A DNA stretch of 64,000 nucleotides from Setophaga petechia (taxonomy: Eukaryota > Chordata > Aves > Passeriformes > Parulidae). A program made the translations under genes and the position numbers. The stretch is taken from positions 60,974,930 through 61,038,929 of the forward strand of contig JANCRA010000001.1 of the NCBI GenBank assembly GCA_024362935.1. The letters run 5' to 3'. Positions 1-11,825 of this stretch are shown here, in pieces; position 1 is the first letter of the stretch; each line of letters opens with the position of its first letter. The notes beneath the pieces were generated by a model that was not told the DNA's origin, did no database searches, and saw nothing but the letters and a program-made list of their open reading frames with translations.

Positions 1-3000
1 GATATTGAGAGTGTTCCATGGAACGGGGATGGAATCAGGGAGCGCTGGAGGCTCAGAGGAGGCCACAGATCTCCGGCTGACTGGAGGGAGCCTTTGGGAG
101 CCATCCCAGCTGCCCTCAGCAGGTGTTATTTACCCTGGAGGTGCTGGTGAGCACCTTGCAGTGTGAGGTACTGCTGGGGTTAGAGAGTGACATGCCCAGA
201 TGGCATTTGGACATCAATTGATGTTGCGTGCTTGTGGCTTTGGCCGTGAACTTCCCGCTCTCAGGAGCATTTATGGGTGGAAGTGATTGCCCAGCTGGTG
301 CTGCCTGACAGGCAAATCATAACTGGGAAATGCTTTAAGCCCTGTAACCTTTCAATTTGTGGCTGTTGGAAGCCAGTGAGGATTGCTACACAAACAGGGA
401 GCCATCCCTGCAGTCCACAAGGTGGTGGTCACAAATATTGTGCTGGGGGGCACTTCTCATGAACGTGTGTCCTGCTGCTGATGGACCCACAGGCACAGAA
501 GGTGAGTGTTGTCATTTGTTCTGCATATCCTGCATTGTCATAGTCAGAGTCATTTCTCAGTTTCTTGAGGTTTAACTTCAATGTTCATAATTTGCTTTGT
601 GTAACGGTGTCCGGTGTAGGGTCCTAAATCAGATGATGACAGGAGAAGGAGCCTGAGGGAGGCACAGGTAGAACTGTTGAGAATCTGTGTTTTGGCTTCT
701 GCAGGTTTTGGGCAAAGAACTGAGGAAGTGTGAAATGAGGGCAATAGAGAAAAATCCGTCAGACAAAGGCAGTGACTCAGTAGGCACACACATTAGCGAG
801 AGTTTCACAAATCTGTTTTTGTTTTCTGAGTAACACGGTTACAATAGAAAAACAAATTTCTGTTCTGCAAGAAGAGGCTCAGGAGCTACACTGTATTGTC
901 CTTGCTATGCTTTTGGAATCCTTTCTATTTCTAGGCATCATCTCATTTTCTCTAACAAAACACTGAGTTGCTGTTAAAGTGCTGTGAAATTTTAAAAACA
1001 TCCAAACTTGGAGACGATTTTAAATTCATAAATTCCTTATTTTTCAAGATGCAGGATGCGTTTGAGGAATGTGTGTTCCTGGTATTATTATTTTTAATGT
1101 TCTCTTGGCAACTGAATTTTCTGCTGCAGAGAATAATGAAGGAAGATGCGTTTGCTGGATCCAAGTTTAGTTTAAGAAATCACAATGGCAATTTACATAT
1201 GTTTTACCCTTACATGAAGATTTTCACTGTTTACCATAACTGGATTAGAATCTAGTCATGTGCAGAACTGACTGGAAAATAAACTGGCACCCTGATTTGC
1301 ATTCATTCTGCACCAGTGGTTCCCCTGTCAGATTGGCTCAGTGTGGAAGATTTGGCCAAGAGCTGGGTTTGTGTATTACCTGTTTCTGCAGGCTAAAGCT
1401 TCAAGTGTGTGTTGGCCCAAACCCCTGACATGTATGAGCAGTGACATTCTGTTCCCAGGGAATGGGAATACTGGAATTACAATGCACTCAGTGCTCAGTG
1501 TAGGAGAGGGCTGGGGGAAGCTTTGTGCCACACAACCAGGAGCCCTCGTTTATAGAGTGTGAAAAGAGCTGCTGTGGGCAAGGTGATCACAGCCTGGGAC
1601 TGCAGGCAGCTTCCTGCTCCCATTCCTGCCCTCCAAGGCAGAGGGCACGGGTTTGGGGATGTGTTATCAAGCAGCAAAAGGGCTTGCTGTTAGCAGCACG
1701 TGGGTGTGCTGAAATCTTCCCTTCCAGCTGAGGGTGTGTCATTTCAGGGGCAAACGTTAATTTATCTGTCTTCTTACACTGTTTGCTCCTCACGGGTTTT
1801 GTTTATAGGTGGACAACTGTAACAATGAAATGCTGCTGTGTGCTTATAAAATATGCACTAATACTGGAATGTTCTGTGCTAAGAAAATACTGTCTTTCTG
1901 TACTTACTTTCCATCCTTATTTTTCCCCTGTCTTGCAAAACTTCTCCTGTCAGGCTGAATGCCTGGCTCCCATTCTGGGGTGCCTTTTATTCTTTGCTGA
2001 CTCCTAGGTGGAACCCAGTCCTGTTCACTACAGGACATGGATTTTCCTCATGTGCTGAGTATTTGTTTCACCAGCCCTTGTTCACTCTGGTGTCAGACAC
2101 ATTGTTCGTAGAGAAGTGTAAGTCACCCTTTACTCTTGCTGTTCACTATGGCCATCCCTGAGCTGTCGCAGTCAAACCCCATCTCCTGATGTACAGGCCA
2201 ATACTAAAACGTCACCCACAGATTGGTGTTGATATTACTGCAGATTTGTATTTGTAATTGTGATTGTTCCTCTTTCTGTCTGATAGAGAGAGGAAGGGAC
2301 TCCAAGGTAGATTTAGTTCAAAATGTCTCAGCTTGAGCTAGGCAGATTTATTAAAACCAGAATGACCAAAATTGGATATAAGGCTGTGCTATCACAGATG
2401 GAAATGTTTGAAGCCTTTACTACAGCAGCTGCCTCACTTTGCATGTTGTGCTTCTTAGATGCACGTTCACACCCCTAAAGCTTGGCCTCTGTGGACAGAA
2501 ACAGAGAACTTTGAGCCACATCCTGATGTCCCAGTCTTGATCATCTCCTGGTGCAATCTGCAGTTGTTAGTGAGCTGTGCAATCTCTGGGATCCTGTGTT
2601 GGTGAGACTTGGCAGTAAAATCCATGAGAAATCCAATGGTGTAAGGGAATTAACAGCCAGCTCTGTCTGTGTCACACTGAGGGTCCAGCCCCTCACTCCT
2701 TCTACCAGGGGAAAGTTTCCAAGGCCTCACAGCAGGTCCCAGCTTTGTCCTGTGTCCCTGGGTGCTGATGTGCAGCATTGCCTTGATTTGTGCAAGGTGG
2801 CTTTGGTGTGCTCAGTTATGGATTTGGGCTAAAGCTGCTTCTGTCAGTGCTCTGAGAGACAGGACACAGCTCAGGGCTGATCCCAATAAAAATTTGTCTT
2901 CATCCTTACTGAGCTTTCACGGGCACTGGGGACACAGAGGGGCTCATTAAACTCCAGAGGTTGCCCAGGTTTTCACCTGTTCAGGTACATCTGTCTTGTG

Positions 3001-5417
3001 TTCAGTAGAAGGGATTGAAAAATGCTTAAACTGGTCATTCAGAAGAATCTTCCATCAGGAGAAAAAATACGTCTCAGTTTACTTTGAAATTCAGCTTGTT
3101 TTGGTTCATCTCCTAGAAGCTGCCAGTGAGCTGTGGTTTGCACACAGCCCTGAGCAGCTGCACATCTCCTTGCCATGGTGTTTAATTACCATGTGTGCAG
3201 CAGCTCTTGGGCCTCTCCATGCAGACACAAAATGGTGTTCGTTGTGTAGGGAGTGCACAGGCACTGTGTGATACCATTAGCAGTAAAATGAACATGGCTC
3301 AGGAGCTGAACAGATTGGTAAAAACTAAACAAAAACCCAACCAAAACTTAAACTGGTAAATATTATGGCAATGATGTTTTGGTACTATCTGATGGCCAAG
3401 TGACAGCTTTCAGAGATCCCAAAGGTCTCAGCTGCTGTCTGACAGCGACATCTTGGTGCTGATAAGGTAATGATGATGGCAATGGAAGATGAAGTGATGG
3501 GGACACACAAAGCCAGGGACATGCACAAGGACACCTGGAAGGGCTTCCTTAAGTGGTAGAACACTTCAGTGAGTGGGAAAAATGCCTCTCCTTGTTCTCA
3601 TTTCTGCTCTTCAGGTTTTTTGTGTGTTCTTTAAATACATGGTAATTCTTTTATCCCTTTTGTGTTTTATTTAGTCTCACAGTATCAATGTTGCAACTGC
3701 TTTAAGCAAAGAACATTCCAGTGACCTGTTTCAGAGAGAAAGTGTTTTAAATTTTCTAAGCCTTTCCTATTATAACTTTTCCCATTAAATCCCTGACACC
3801 CAGAGATAACCTGCACCCACTTTAGTCTGTTATCAGGGCTCTTTGCTTGCTACTGCTCTTATGCAATAAGCTGTGCTTGAGCAAAATTTTATTTAGTCAT
3901 GCTGATCCTCCTTATATTTCCAGTACAGCAGAATCTTGCAATGAAATAAAACTAAAAAATGGCTGATTTCACTATGCTGTGCCTTTACCTGGGGGTAACT
4001 ACCACATTATAAGCTCCCTGGCTCGAACCATTGCCAGGAGGTAACAAATGGACCAAATAAAAGCTGTTGCAGAGGTGTGCTCATGGTCTAGAAGTCTGGG
4101 CTAGGTTTCTCTAGATACAGCACAGTTTGATGTTTCTGTAATTATATTTCAGTCACATGTATAAAATCAATCCTGCAGACTTGCAATGACTTGCTGCTTT
4201 TGGTTCATCACGTAGGGGCACATTTTAATTCTCCAGGATGGTTAATAGCTTCATGCATTCATTGTTTGAGTAATTCCTTAAATCCTCAATGCTTACATGA
4301 GACACTTTAGTGGCTTATGTTTTCTTTTATTGAAATATGTTGCAGGAAATACCTTGGAGCTACTTCATTAAGTTCCATTGTAAAATGCTGTGTGCCTCAG
4401 GAAGAAATGCTCATCCATCTGTAATTGTTGCTCTTAAAGGCAGACCTCAACTCTGTGCTTGAAAACCTGCAGGAAGTCTCTCTCCACTTCATGAGAGACA
4501 CCAAGAGGTGCTCCTGTGCTGCTGCTGCTGCTGCTGAAGCCACTGAAAAAGGTTCCCTTCCTCAGGGGTCAGTGCAATACCAGGATTACAATGAAGTCAA
4601 TTAAGGAAATGTTGATTCATTGGTGTTTTCACCTCAGGTCAGGATAATGCTACTCACAGCCTGGGTGAAACAAAAATCCCCTTTTCCCCCCAGGAATTAG
4701 AATTTTCTTCTTATTATTTTGAGTATATGGAGATGGAAGTGCAGAGTGACAGAGCTGAGATCCAAATGGGACTCCAAGGAGTGTGGAAGCTGTTTTGGAA
4801 AAGCTGTTTGAAATGGCCCTGTGGGTTCATGATGAATAGAATTGCTTTCCCTGATGGTGGTTGGGTTTGATTCCTTTTGCTACAGCTGGTTTAGTGCAAT
4901 ACATTTGATGGTGATGCTGGGTGATGCACCCCAGTGAAAATGGATTGGCTTTCTGCAAAGTCCATTTTTTCAAATGTCCTTACACTGTTTTTACATACAT
5001 TTGCTTGTGACTTAATTGCTGTAAGCTGCTGCACATCCTGCTGATGTAGCTTAAGGAGCCATGTAAAGCTGGTGCAAAGGTTCAAGAGATCCTTCTGGAG
5101 TAAAGAAGGAATTTAAGTTTCTTATAAGTTAAATTCCTAAGGATTTGTGTCAGCTTGTTGCCTATGCACTGCTGACACCTCACCTAAAGTATCTGTTGAG
5201 TTCACATTTAAGGGCCTGTGCCACTAAAGGACTGAGCTCAGTGGGTCACATGGTGCACATTGGGGCATTTAAAGACTTCTCACAGCTGAAGAAAAAACAC
5301 AAAGAGCAGCTTCATGTCTGTTTTAAAGCTTTAAAACCTGCAGAAATTCCTACAGTACAAAATGGAAAACATCCCTGCTGGGTGTGCACCTAAGGGAGCT
5401 GTGTGATGGAACATTTC
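1..5417. other. Single-copy sequence, no gene recognised
   Basis: All six frames are closed at short intervals; the longest open stretches are under 100 codons and none shows a domain or motif I know. The sequence is CpG-poor and moderately AT-rich. The only simple repeat of note is a short CTG run at 4517-4536. I see no retroelement end. It could be intergenic or part of a long intron, and nothing here decides which. Confidence 0.55.
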
Positions 5418-5563
5418 GGGAAGGGAAGGGAAGGGAAGGGAAGGGAAGGGAAGGGAAGGGAAGGGAAGGGAAGGGAAGGGAAGGGAAGGGAAGGGAAGGG
5501 AAGGGAAGGGAAGGGAAGGGAAGGGAAGGGAAGGGAAGGGAAGGGAAGGGAAGGGAAGGGAAG
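5418..5563. repeat. GGGAA pentanucleotide microsatellite
   Basis: About 29 uninterrupted copies of GGGAA (GAAGG in another phase) run for roughly 145 bp with no visible point change. The perfect array implies recent expansion and likely length variation between individuals. Its + strand is purine-only, which allows triplex or G-rich structures. The open frames through it (Gly-Arg-Glu-Gly-Lys on +, Pro-Phe-Pro-Ser-Leu on -) are artefacts of a 5-bp unit that contains no stop codon. Confidence 0.98.
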
Positions 5564-7240
5564 CAGTGTGAGCAGGGGAGAGCACAAAGGACAGCAGTGA
5601 TGGTCACTGTGGGAGAGGGGATCACAGCAACTGCTGATGGATGCCCTCTGTGCTTTCTGGTATGTGAATGGAAATGTTCCCATGGATTCTCCCAGCCTGT
5701 GGCACTCAGAAGCACTGCCCAGTACTTCCCCTTGCACAGAGTTTATCTCAATCCCATTATTTATTTCACTCTTGAAAGTAGGCTTTATATGATGCTGCTT
5801 AAAGAAATGGAAGAGTGTAATAAAAAGCAGGGGTGGAACAGCAGTGGCTTCCTCTGCTGAAGAAGGAGCTGTGGAACCTGGGTATTGCACAAACCTCCTC
5901 AGCAACAGGGGCAGGCAGATCAGGTTTTAAAAGGCTGGCAGTGAACACTCCATATCACTAAATCTTGTCCTAATTATTTGCTGTAAGACTTTATTTCAGT
6001 TCTCAGCTCACAGGATAATAAACAAGGCCTCTGCACCTTGGTGCTCAACTCATCCCCAAGGATTAGGATTTAAACCACATGAAGTTATTTTGTTTGTTTG
6101 TATTTTTAATCCGCACTGGGTACTGCTATTGGTACTCAGGTTTGTTTCTTTCCTTTGTGGGTTTGTTTGTTTGCTCTCTAGTGCCTTTAATATCTCCCAC
6201 TTGATTCATTGTTGAAGCCCTCCCCAGTTCATGAGCACAGCAGCTCCCAGATGAACTGGGATGAGCTTGCAGAGTCAGCTGGCAGGAGGAGGAGAGGACT
6301 CGAGTCTGGCAGCAGCACTTTGGAGTCACTTGGGCTCAAGGTGGGCAGGACCCAGCCTTTGTCACCTGCTGTTTGTTCTCCTGTCCTCTGCTGCCACAGG
6401 AGAGCCAGTGGGGGCTGGTTGGATGGAGCTGTCACTGTCACTGTGTGTTTGTGGGGCTGTTTGCACTTTGTGGGCAGCTGCAGAGGTTTATGCAGTGATC
6501 CTTGGAGCTGCCTTCAGCCAGGAGAAGGTTTCCCACAGGAGGCCCTGCCCAGGTGCTCTGAGCACACTCTGCTTGCCCAGGGTCATGAGGGGACAAATGT
6601 CCCTTTGCTGTCCCACCAAGGCAGGCCAGGCCAGTGCACACACACAGGCACCTCAGGGTGATGTCAGGGATGGAACTGGTTGTGCAGATGTTTGGTGGGA
6701 AGCAGTCAGTGCTCAGTGCCAAGCCCACGGGGATTCAGAGCATGGGCAGGAGGGAAAGGCCTGGTGAAGCAGCAGGAGTGGCTTTGGCTGCCAGCACAAA
6801 CCCAGAAAAATCCCACGTTACCTTTGGGGCCAGCTGCCTGTGCAGTCCCTGGCAGGGCTGTAACATTCATGCATACTCACAGTTTAGGATCACATGGCTT
6901 TTCTTTTTTGGGCTTTTTTTCCTTAACCTTGCTGTTCAAGACAAGCTGTAGCAAAATGGAACAGCATTTTGATTGCTGTAATCAGACCTACCACACTTCA
7001 ATGCTCTGGAGTGGTTTTCATCTCCTAATTTTCAGCTCTCAGTAGCATTTATGACCCACTTTGCCACCTCTTGAAATCCCAGCTTCTGAAACAGAGCACC
7101 CACTGTAAGAGGCTGTCAGCAGCCTCAGCAGCTCTGAACTCCTGTTTCTCAGCAGCTCAGCAATATTTTTTTGTCCATGGATCCCAGGGACAAAACTCTG
7201 TTGGATCATGATTGCTCTTTGTCCTTTCCTGATTATACTA
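5564..7240. other. Single-copy sequence, no gene recognised
   Basis: Nothing identifiable. Two overlapping + frames of 150 and 168 codons at 6209-6767 are Ser/Gly/Cys-rich, have no domain, and overlap long frames on the other strand, so I do not call them genes. Confidence 0.5.
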
Positions 7241-7740
7241 AAATTTCAAGGGTAACATTAAAAAAGCCCTAGAAATTATTGATCTGGTTCCCTCCTTAGT
7301 TTAATGGGCTCTAACTACTAATTGCCTTTGAAAAACCTAGCCTAAGCCATTAATTTTTTTATATCCTCCTTTATTTTATCAACAAATTTAATTACACTGA
7401 CCACAAAAGAACATAAAACTATGAGTACAAAAGTTATTGAATTTTTGACAGATATGAATGTGCTAATTAGCTTTCAATTCAGCACACATCTCTACTGTTT
7501 TTTATTAAAAGTAAAGAATTAGAAAAGTGCCACTTGTCAAAGAATAAATAATAAAGCTTTCAGTATATTGAGACAATATTGGTAAATCTTACTGATATGC
7601 TGTTTATCAAAAAAAATCCAGTGCTGAAATTCTAATGAGATTCTGCACTCTTGAGTCTCCCTCTAGTTTTGAGAACAAGGCAATTTATAGTCCTTCCTAG
7701 AGCAATTGAAATTGTTTCTTTTCCGTTGTATGGTTTTGCA
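7241..7740. other. AT-rich block with many TAATTA/ATTAA-type cores
   Basis: This 500-bp stretch is clearly more AT-rich than its flanks. It is dense in homeodomain-type cores (for example TTTAATTAC near 7390, CTAATTAGC near 7464, several TTTATTAAA-like words) and has no long open frame. Such composition is common in vertebrate conserved non-coding enhancers, but also in neutral AT-rich DNA. The enhancer reading is inference; conservation cannot be judged from one sequence. Confidence 0.25.
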
Positions 7741-10735
7741 CTAATGTTTCAAGTTCTGCTTTTGTGGGCCTCCTTTCTCCTTGTTCCTTATTGAAGTACT
7801 GAGGATCATTTGAGTCAAACCCATTAACTCTGCCATGGTTTTCAATCAAGACCTTTGCAAAATGCCCAGTTCCACAATGGCTTTAATGGAAAATATAGAT
7901 TGCTTCATATTTGATTTAGATCTCACCCCTGAGCTTGTTTGCTTTTTTCTCCCCTCAGGTTATCAAGCTTTGCCATGATTTTTCTCAGTCTTTTCTTAGC
8001 ATAAGCATGTAAGCTGGACACTTGCTCTGCCTCTAATTATTTCTGAAAGTCGTTAATGTTATTTCTGGTGATTGCAGCTGAAAATCCAAACATTCAGTGG
8101 AAAATCCAGGGTCTGCTGGAGTTAAGGAAAAACTCCTCTTGAGTGAACATTTTTTCCTACCCATCTGGGCATGCAGGTCAAAATACAAATAATAATTAGA
8201 TCCTGGTTTGTCTCCAGCCCATCTCTATTGGAAACATTGATAATCTCTAATGGAAATAGTAACAGTAGCTAAAACATGAGCAAGGGACAGGTGTGTTTGG
8301 AGGGGCAGGATGGGCTTTTCCTGCACAAGAGGTAATTGCTGTTTGTGTCCCTTGCAGGTATTTCACTGCTGGAAGGAAGGATACACAGAATCCAGAGGCA
8401 GGAGGTACCTGTGGAGATGGGATTGCTCTCCCAAAGAGATTTGGCTGCTCCTGCAGGTGGAAGGAAGCTTTGCCCTTCTCCAACCACCTGACAGCATCTG
8501 GAAGAGTGAAGGTAATGGGCTCGAGGTTTTTGCCCAGGCTTGTGCAGAATGTGACAAACACTGAGCCTGCATCCCTGGGGCCTTTGTGAGACATGGAACA
8601 GTGTCCCTTGTGTCCCAGCTGTGTCCCAGAGCTGTACTGCCAACAGGCTTGCACAGCAATGGGCAGGGCTGGAGATGGGACTGATCCAGGGATCTGTTTC
8701 ATGTGTGGTGACATTTGGGAATGCAGTTTTTGTGTGTCATGTATGGAAGTGTGGTTTTTACTCACTGAGAATGTGCCTCCCAGCTTCAGCAGCTCTAATG
8801 CACAGCTGCACTTCTCAGCCTGCCTGCATCCCAGCACAGAGCTTGCACGTTGTAGAGACTCAGGAGAGGGGGGATAGGAAATATTGTCTACTATAAGAGA
8901 ACTAAAGAGGAAAAAAAGAGGAAAATAATCTAATGTGGCTCAGGGCTCCCTCATGTTTTACAGAAGACTTCTTCCATAGGCTCTCCTTGTGATTCTTTTG
9001 CTTCATTTTGCCCTCCTGTGTTTGTCAGTCACCTTTTAAATTTTGGCCTGAGAGCCTCCTCAGTGCAGAATGGATAATGGATAATGCTCAGAAGGGTGAT
9101 GACTGGAGACAGACTCAGTAGGAAAGCCCTCGTTCCATCACTTCCCAGTTTGTGCTGGATGGGGATTTTTATTGTATTTCTCTTTTTGCTCATACCATAT
9201 TTCAGAGACATGGCCAGCTTAGCTTCTTGGGTTTTCGGCAATGTGGGCTGTTGGTTTTGTTGGTTTCTTTCATTTCCCTGGTGAAAAATCTGATGTCACC
9301 AATGCACTCAGAATGTACACAAACCTTGAGAGAAAAGAGCAGATTTGTTTATTGAAGAACATCCCCATGTTACTTCTGGTGGCAGGGAAGGTGTAAAGGC
9401 AGAAAATGATTCAAATCCCCTGTGTCCTTCCTGACTGCAAAGTGAGTTTTTAGGAATATGTAGCACAATGAGCTGATAGACTCACTAGATGGCTTTTTCT
9501 TTTTCTGGCTTATTTAATATTTTCCATTTAACCCTGTTTGCAAGGCACAAGTCTCCCCAGCTTCTCCAAAGTGAATCTATGGGCTGTAATGGGTATCACA
9601 ACTGTGTCTTAATATCCAGCTGCTCTTTGTGTGCCAGTGGGGAATGGCTGCAGGGCTGGCTGGGGTACCCTGGGTGAACCTGCTGCTCACACAGAAATAT
9701 TTCTGAGTGATGGCAGTCAGTGACCATTTAATGTGGGCAGTTGCTGATCCTTGGTGCAGATTGCTGGGAAGGTGGGATAGCAGAAAGAAAGCAGATGGAA
9801 TTAATGGAAGTATGGAAACTGCTCAGAGGGGAGGGAAGCGAGCTCACTCTTTCTCCTCTGCCTCTATAGATGGAGGGTTGGAGTCACAAAAGCTCCATGT
9901 GGGTTTAAGATCCTTGAGAATGGCAGGAACAGAGAAATTGAGTGACTGGAACAGAGTGCGGATGCAGCTCTTCCATCCCTGCCCTCAGTGAATGAAATTC
10001 TCTGCTCTCTGCATTCCAACCTGACAGAGCCTTTTCCTTTCAGCCTGGATGGTTTCACCTCTGTGCCAGGCAGCAGCCCCAGTGCTGAGGCACAGATAAC
10101 TGGAGCAAATCACTGCAAACCCTCCTGGAAGCTCTGCATTATGCATGCACCAGCTCTACAAATGGATAATTACAAAGACACCTCTTTTGGAAAGTGCTCT
10201 TGTGGTCAGTACAACAAAATGATTTCTTCCGGTTTCAGTGCAGAATGGGGGGCTCCACAGCATGTGCACAGATTTCTGGAGACACAATACAAGGGGGATG
10301 GCAATAATAACCTTTTTCTGTCACCAGAGAGTCTGCACAAAGATTCCAGCAGCATTTTGGACAGTATGATAAAAAATGTGTGAAACCCTCAGCATCAGTG
10401 GAGGTTCAAAGTGAAACAGAATCAAGCAAAGTAAGGTACCCATAAAGAACAGAAATAGCTGAATGATATTAAGGAAGCCAAGGTAACTGGAAATATTAAC
10501 AGCACCATAGCTTATAGAGACTGCTTCTGCTAACAAAGGCAATCTTTAGCACCCAGGGTCTCCATCCAGTCTGAAAAGACTGGAATGATCAAAATAGGAA
10601 AAGTTTGGGTTTACAATGGTAATTTGAAGTCAAGACACTTGAACTCTGACCTCTCCATACAAAGAGAGGCTTCCAGTCTCTGTCAGCACCCCAGTGCTGA
10701 AGGATGCCTGGCAGCCTGTGGCACAGTGAGCCACA
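7741..10735. other. Single-copy sequence, no gene recognised
   Basis: No domain-bearing open frame. The segment 8358-8511 is bounded by an acceptor-like CCCTTGCAG and a donor-like GAAGGTAATG, but it stands alone without neighbouring exons, so it is not called. No simple repeats stand out. Confidence 0.5.
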
Positions 10736-10859
10736 GGATGGGGACTGTCCGTGGGAAGGCAGGAAGGGATCTCCTGGGAAAACTCCCCCTTTAGGGAGGA
10801 TGGGGACTGTCCGTGGGAAGGCAGGAAGGGATCTCCTGGGAAAACTCCCCCTTTAGGGA
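10736..10859. repeat. 62-bp tandem duplication, two copies
   Basis: A 62-bp unit beginning GGATGGGGACTGTCCGTGGG occurs twice head-to-tail (10736-10797 and 10798-10859). I see no differences between the copies. This is a recent local duplication; the sequence on either side does not continue the repeat. No function is evident. Confidence 0.93.
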
Positions 10860-11720
10860 GCCCGGGACCTGCAGCAGCTGGCCCTGGCGAGGTTTGTGAG
10901 ACACTTCCCATCCCTAAGGGACAAAAGGCACAGGCCCAGAGCCCTCCCAAAGCCACTCAGTCCAAAATGGAGTGGTGGGTGAAGTGTGCCTGCAGCCTGA
11001 GGTATCCATGGATATCTAAAATCAAACCCCAAAGGTTTTGTGTTCAACTGTTGCATCTCCATAGGATCTGTGTTCTGGAGACTTTTCCTGTGGAAGTCTC
11101 CTGCTTGTATCTGAGGCTGAAACCAGCTGAGACAAAAGTATTAATTTTGGAGGGGTGCTTTTTGTGTTTTTACCATTTAGAGCTACACATTAGTCTTCAA
11201 AAGCAGAGGTCAGAGGGTTGTGTTCATTTGAAATATTTTTCAAATGTGTGTCTCTGAGCTTTTCAAAGTCCAGAACAGAATTGCAGAAGAGGGATAGGGA
11301 AGATGAGAAAAAATTCATATATTTGTTTTTAGACTTGTTTTTGTGATCCACATCTCTTACATAGATGGACGTTTTAAATCAAGCAAATGAAACCTTACCG
11401 GAGTTCACCTTTGAGCGCAGGGCAGAGGCAGAGATGGCTCCAGAGGTCCCTGTGCCACTGCAGCAGCCAGCAAGGGCCAGTGTCATTCTGGTTAAATTCA
11501 GAGCAGGTTCTGACAGCACAGGCCCATCTGCTCCGCCTGAGAGCCAGGTCTGCACAAGTGACACAGAGATGCAGCTCCTGGTCTGCTCTGATGTTTTTGC
11601 CCCTTCAGATGCCTCCAAGAATTTTTCAACTGCTCAAAAGTTTTCTAACAATATGAGAAAATGGGCAATAAATGCAGGGGGGCAGAGAGGCAGATTAAAA
11701 AAAGGAGGGAAAAGCCAATA
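10860..11720. other. Single-copy sequence, no gene recognised
   Basis: No recognisable coding exon. The + frame 11365-11721 (118 codons) has an unremarkable composition and no motif. Nothing else is seen. Confidence 0.5.
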
Positions 11721-11825
11721 GTGGATGGATGGATGGATGGATGGATGGATGGATGGATGGATGGATGGATGGATGGATGGATGGATGGACGGATGGATGG
11801 ACGGACGGACGGATGGACGGACGGA
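11721..11825. repeat. GGAT microsatellite grading into GGAC
   Basis: About 26 copies of a 4-bp unit. The left three quarters are pure GGAT. The right end mixes GGAC and GGAT and finishes as GGAC-rich. A pure core with a variant edge is typical of slippage growth. Frames reading Met-Asp-Gly-Trp on + or Ile-His-Pro-Ser on - are repeat artefacts. Confidence 0.97.

Noticed and set aside
4010..4040. GGTTCGAGCC on the minus strand as a tRNA B box
   Set aside because: No A box at the right distance and no cloverleaf arms could be drawn.
5384..5905. Long frames through the GGGAA repeat on both strands
   Set aside because: A stop-free 5-bp unit keeps frames open on both strands; there is no coding evidence outside the repeat.
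8358..8511. Isolated 154-nt exon-like segment with acceptor and donor
   Set aside because: No neighbouring exon-like segments and no coding or conservation evidence; single pairs occur by chance at this density.
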